Below, piece after piece: positions 6,371-8,100 of a stretch of DNA of 8,100 nt. The stretch is from Treponemataceae bacterium. Its GTDB lineage: Bacteria > Spirochaetota > Spirochaetia > Treponematales > Treponemataceae. Where the stretch lies: NCBI GenBank assembly GCA_024402455.1, contig JAKSTS010000073.1:1-8100 (forward strand). The letters run 5' to 3'. Under the pieces are notes generated by a model, which was given only the letters and a program-made list of their open reading frames with translations, had not been told where the DNA came from and searched no databases. The position numbers and the translations under genes were made by a program. Positions within the stretch are counted from its first letter, which is position 1, and each line of letters opens with the position of its first letter.

Positions 6371-6391
6371 AAGCTTGCGCCGCAAATGCTT
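6371..6391. terminator. Weak dyad between convergent genes, possible terminator
   Basis: aagcttgc (6371-6378) pairs with gcaa and gctt (6382-6385 and 6388-6391) around a 3-nt loop with a 2-nt bulge. It fills the 22-bp gap between the sanA-like gene and the esterase. Neither side has a proper T run, so termination would be weak. Confidence 0.3.
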
Positions 6392-7278
6392 TAAGAATTG
6401 CTAAGATTCAGCATTTTTATGTGTTCTGCAAGTTTTTCTGCAACTTTTGCATGTGTTGTGGCGCTTGGATGAAAATCTGTGGCAATTCCGTCTTTTTCAT
6501 CTTGTTCTTCAAGAGTTAGAACTGAAACGGCAGCTTGTGGAAAATCTTTTTTGAAACGATTTACTGCATCTTCTACAGCCGGGCACAAGTCTTGCCCCAT
6601 AACGCCAAGCGTTGCTACAATTGCTGCTTTTGGGCTGCTTCTGTGTACTGTTTCAAGAAGCTGAAGGTAACCGTTGATAAAAGCATTTATGCGTTCCGTT
6701 TTATTTCTTGTGTAGCTTGAATCATTTGTTCCAAGATTTATTACAACCACATTCGGTTTAAAACTGTCTGGCTGAAAAACTTCTGGTTCAATTTTCTGGC
6801 GGAGCGATAAAGACCTGTCTTTATATGGTAAAAGCAGCGGCATAAGAATTTTTGTGTCAGCTTCGTCATTTTCTGGTGGAACATAGCATGAAATAATGCC
6901 GATTCCGCTCCAGCATACAGACTGAAAAGCCGCATTTAGTTTTTTGGCTGTCAAAAAAGCATAAGCTTTATCTGCGCGTTCCTGTGCTGTGTTAAATTCA
7001 TCTTTATTGCAGACGCCGTCAATTCCATAGCCGCATGTTATAGAATCGCCTATAAACTGAATATTTAAAGGCTGTTTTTTAATGGTGCAAGGTACTAAAC
7101 TGCCGTCAATTTTTAGATTTGAAAAGCCTGCATAGCCAAAAGCAGCTTCGCTTAATTTAAGCACCCTTATATGAACAAGCTCGGGCTTTTCGCTTTCAAA
7201 AAGCACATATTCACCGTTTTTTTTTATCAAGCATAAAATGCCTGTCAGGTTCATTTTTAAGGTTTTTCCAGAAATCAA
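6391..7278 (-). CDS. Distal fragment: SGNH hydrolase domain of the CE2-like esterase
   Basis: This frame is open from about 7278 (a TTG) to TAA at 6391-6393. Its real homology begins only after the A run, at NGEYVLFESEKPELVHIRVLKLSE, the last part of the beta-sandwich, followed by the catalytic domain QFIGDSITCGYG, VVVINLGTNDSS and TDFHPSATTHAKVAEKLAE. The residues before the A run are out-of-frame translation of the proximal half. The frame therefore has no convincing start or ribosome-binding site of its own. Confidence 0.6.
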   Translation of the reverse strand: MISGKTLKMNLTGILCLIKKNGEYVLFESEKPELVHIRVLKLSEAAFGYAGFSNLKIDGSLVPCTIKKQPLNIQFIGDSITCGYGIDGVCNKDEFNTAQERADKAYAFLTAKKLNAAFQSVCWSGIGIISCYVPPENDEADTKILMPLLLPYKDRSLSLRQKIEPEVFQPDSFKPNVVVINLGTNDSSYTRNKTERINAFINGYLQLLETVHRSSPKAAIVATLGVMGQDLCPAVEDAVNRFKKDFPQAAVSVLTLEEQDEKDGIATDFHPSATTHAKVAEKLAEHIKMLNLSNS

Positions 7279-7510
7279 GATTTTCTGCGTCTTTTTTAGA
7301 GCTTAATGCAGAACAATAAACGCCGATAAAGCATTTTTCAACGTCCGGCCATGCGTCTGCATCAGAAACAAGTGAACAGACTGCTTTTTTGCCATAAAAA
7401 ACAAATTCAAACCCGGATGCAGAATAATCAAAATAGCGTATGCCGTTATAATCAAGTGTACGGCCAAACCAATTTATAGAATCAGCTGAAACGTCTGTCA
7501 TGTTGCTCAT
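7211..7510 (-). CDS. Proximal fragment: N-terminal beta-sandwich of the CE2-like esterase
   Basis: As written, translation from ATG 7508-7510 gives 99 residues ending in LDKKKR and a TGA at 7211-7213. The sequence INWFGRTLDYNG, YFDYSASGFEFVFYGKKAV and DVEKCFIGVY is the jelly-roll pattern at the front of CE2 proteins. A GTG six bases further upstream (7514-7516) is in frame, but it lies upstream of the start of transcription predicted from the promoter, so ATG is preferred. It has no catalytic residues of its own. Confidence 0.6.
   Translation of the reverse strand: MSNMTDVSADSINWFGRTLDYNGIRYFDYSASGFEFVFYGKKAVCSLVSDADAWPDVEKCFIGVYCSALSSKKDAENLDFWKNLKNEPDRHFMLDKKKR
7217..7225 (-). repeat. Nine-base homopolymer (A9 on the coding strand) at the esterase frameshift
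   Basis: T9 on the plus strand. The proximal frame reads GAT AAA AAA AAA CGG TGA; with one A fewer it reads GAT AAA AAA AAC GGT GAA and continues into the catalytic domain. A run of this length is prone to replication slippage, polymerase slippage and sequencing error. Confidence 0.95.
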
Positions 7511-7516
7511 ATGCAC

Positions 7517-7525
7517 AATATAGCA
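7517..7525 (-). promoter_or_regulatory. Extended -10 promoter of the CE2-like esterase, leaderless arrangement
   Basis: On the minus strand TGC TATATT (7525-7517) forms an extended -10 element. The hexamer ends six bases before the ATG at 7510, so transcription should start at the A of that ATG. No good -35 box is seen at the usual distance (TTTCTC), as is common for extended -10 promoters. No Shine-Dalgarno sequence exists. Confidence 0.6.
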
Positions 7526-7628
7526 ATTTTTTATTTTTTGAGAAAGCGGTTTTTAGCTTTGTTTTTCCGCTGTCGGCGCAAAGTTTAAGACTGGACTGTA
7601 CTTTAAATAACATGCTTTGTCTTTGTTC

Positions 7629-7687
7629 AGCAAAAACTTACGGCTGTTTTATTTATTGCACATGCATAAGTTTGTTGAGCTTTTGCT
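7629..7687. other. Interrupted hairpin just downstream of the rel stop codon
   Basis: agcaa and aaacttacg (7629-7642 region) pair with cataagttt (7665-7673) and ttgct (7683-7687), with a one-sided bulge and one G-T pair. It starts 4 bp after the rel stop on the minus strand. There is no T run, so it is at best a weak terminator or 3'-end stabiliser. The rest of 7526-7690 shows no gene. Confidence 0.3.
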
Positions 7688-7690
7688 AAT

Positions 7691-8100
7691 TCATTTTTTG
7701 TGCGGTTGTTTTGAATTTTTTGGAATGTCCCATTCAATCTGGATGAGGCGTTCTTCGATATTTGGAATGCGCCATACATTGCGGCAGTTTTCTTTATGAA
7801 CGATGATTCCTCTTCCTCTTGAAACATAGCCGACGACATCATCGCCATATTTTGGTGTACAGCAGCCTGCAAGACTGAACAGAAAATTTGATGTGTCGCC
7901 GATGCGGATTTTGGCTGTTATTGTTTTCTGTTCAAAATTCTGCTGTTCTTCGTTCTGGTCAAATTCTTCTGTTCTTTGCCTGTGGTTGTGGTGTGCAAAA
8001 TATTGCTGCTGCACCAGCGAAACAGTTTCTTCTGGTTTTAATGTACCGGCAAATGTCGGGTCGTGTTCATTTAAAAATGCACGGATTTTTGCCTTTGCTT
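7691..8100 (-). CDS. rel: RelA/SpoT family (p)ppGpp synthetase/hydrolase, C-terminal part, no ACT domain
   Basis: The frame is open from the window's right edge to TGA at 7691-7693, and the catalytic HD and synthetase domains lie outside. The first readable residues, AKAKIRAFLNEHDP, match the helix that follows the TGS domain of long Rel proteins. A hydrophilic stretch rich in Gln and Glu follows, then IRIGDTSNFLFSLAGCCTPKYGDD and VVGYVSRGRGIIVHKENC, the zinc-finger-like (RIS) domain with its CC...H...C residues. This domain contacts the ribosome and senses stalled translation with uncharged tRNA. The protein then ends at IPKNSKQPHKK about 30 residues later, with no ACT domain. The helical region between TGS and the zinc finger is also short, about 70 residues against roughly 120 in B. 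subtilis Rel. The methionine-like start at 8014 is an internal GTG. Confidence 0.88.
   Translation of the reverse strand, partial: AKAKIRAFLNEHDPTFAGTLKPEETVSLVQQQYFAHHNHRQRTEEFDQNEEQQNFEQKTITAKIRIGDTSNFLFSLAGCCTPKYGDDVVGYVSRGRGIIVHKENCRNVWRIPNIEERLIQIEWDIPKNSKQPHKK

Larger units (their letters stand above)
6391..7510 (-). pseudogene. CE2-like two-domain SGNH/GDSL acetylesterase with a frameshift at an A9 run
   Basis: Two overlapping minus-strand frames are two halves of one protein. The first half (from ATG 7508-7510) has the N-terminal beta-sandwich typical of carbohydrate esterase family 2. The second has the SGNH hydrolase domain. They join if one A is removed from the run of nine (7217-7225), giving an uninterrupted protein of 372 residues, the usual CE2 length. 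In that joined protein the nucleophile is Ser156 in GDSITCGYG, block III is GTND (260-263), and DFHPS supplies Asp345 and His347, so the active site is intact. CE2 enzymes remove acetyl groups from plant polysaccharides or oligosaccharides. No signal peptide is seen, so action on imported oligosaccharides is possible. The break could be a sequencing error, phase variation, slippage-rescued expression or true loss. The gene converges on sanA. Confidence 0.85.

Noticed and set aside
7276..7278. TTG at 7278 as the start of a separate SGNH gene
   Set aside because: The first 20 or so residues from it are out-of-frame translation of the beta-sandwich coding region, and no ribosome-binding site precedes it. 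The domain arrangement shows one split gene.
7511..7690. Possible small RNA gene or missing coding sequence between rel and the esterase
   Set aside because: Apart from an interrupted hairpin and the esterase promoter, the region is AT-rich without a convincing promoter-terminator pair or coding pattern.
7627..7872. Minus-strand open frame of 81 codons running past the rel stop, considered as a frameshifted ACT domain
   Set aside because: Its residues after the rel stop show no ACT-like pattern and it ends after about 20 more codons, too short for an ACT domain. It overlaps the certain zinc-finger coding frame.
1..8100. CRISPR array, tRNA, insertion sequence or defence system
   Set aside because: No regularly spaced direct repeats, no cloverleaf-type sequence, no transposase motifs and no terminal inverted repeats were seen. 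The genes are ordinary chromosomal families.

Overview
The window looks like chromosomal DNA of an anaerobic bacterium with moderately low GC. The proteins and base composition are most consistent with a host-associated Treponema-like spirochaete (gut or rumen). That placement is an impression from protein style, not proof, because the window holds no rRNA, tRNA or other phylogenetic marker. No transposase, integrase, phage gene, CRISPR array or tRNA was seen.

Layout. (1) 1-1070, plus: the C-terminal part of a large flavoprotein reductase of the flavocytochrome c / fumarate reductase family, whose start lies outside the window. (2) 1071-1245: a structured tail of two hairpins followed by a very strong bidirectional terminator. 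(3) 1246-3052, minus: a TetR-type regulator preceded by a THUMP-domain 23S rRNA methyltransferase of the RlmL/YpsC type. (4) 3053-3191: a compact divergent promoter region with a perfect 15-bp palindrome. (5) 3192-6368, plus: an apparent three-gene unit of an HSL-type alpha/beta hydrolase with an abnormal nucleophile elbow, a TrhP-like U32 tRNA hydroxylase, and a SanA-like membrane-anchored DUF218 protein. (6) 6391-7510, minus: a two-domain CE2/SGNH-type acetylesterase interrupted by a frameshift exactly at a run of nine A. (7) 7691-8100, minus: the C-terminal end of a Rel (RelA/SpoT) (p)ppGpp enzyme, which stops just after the zinc-finger-like domain without an ACT domain.

The genes are mostly housekeeping or metabolic: anaerobic electron disposal, RNA modification, envelope function, deacetylation of carbohydrate, and stringent response. 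They do not form one pathway, and I see no convincing new multi-gene system. The points most worth a second look are local. They are the A9 frameshift in the esterase, three gene starts where a -10 box sits so close to the ATG that the mRNA would be leaderless, the displaced catalytic serine of the hydrolase, the substituted substrate-pocket residues of the flavoprotein, and the shortened Rel C-terminus.
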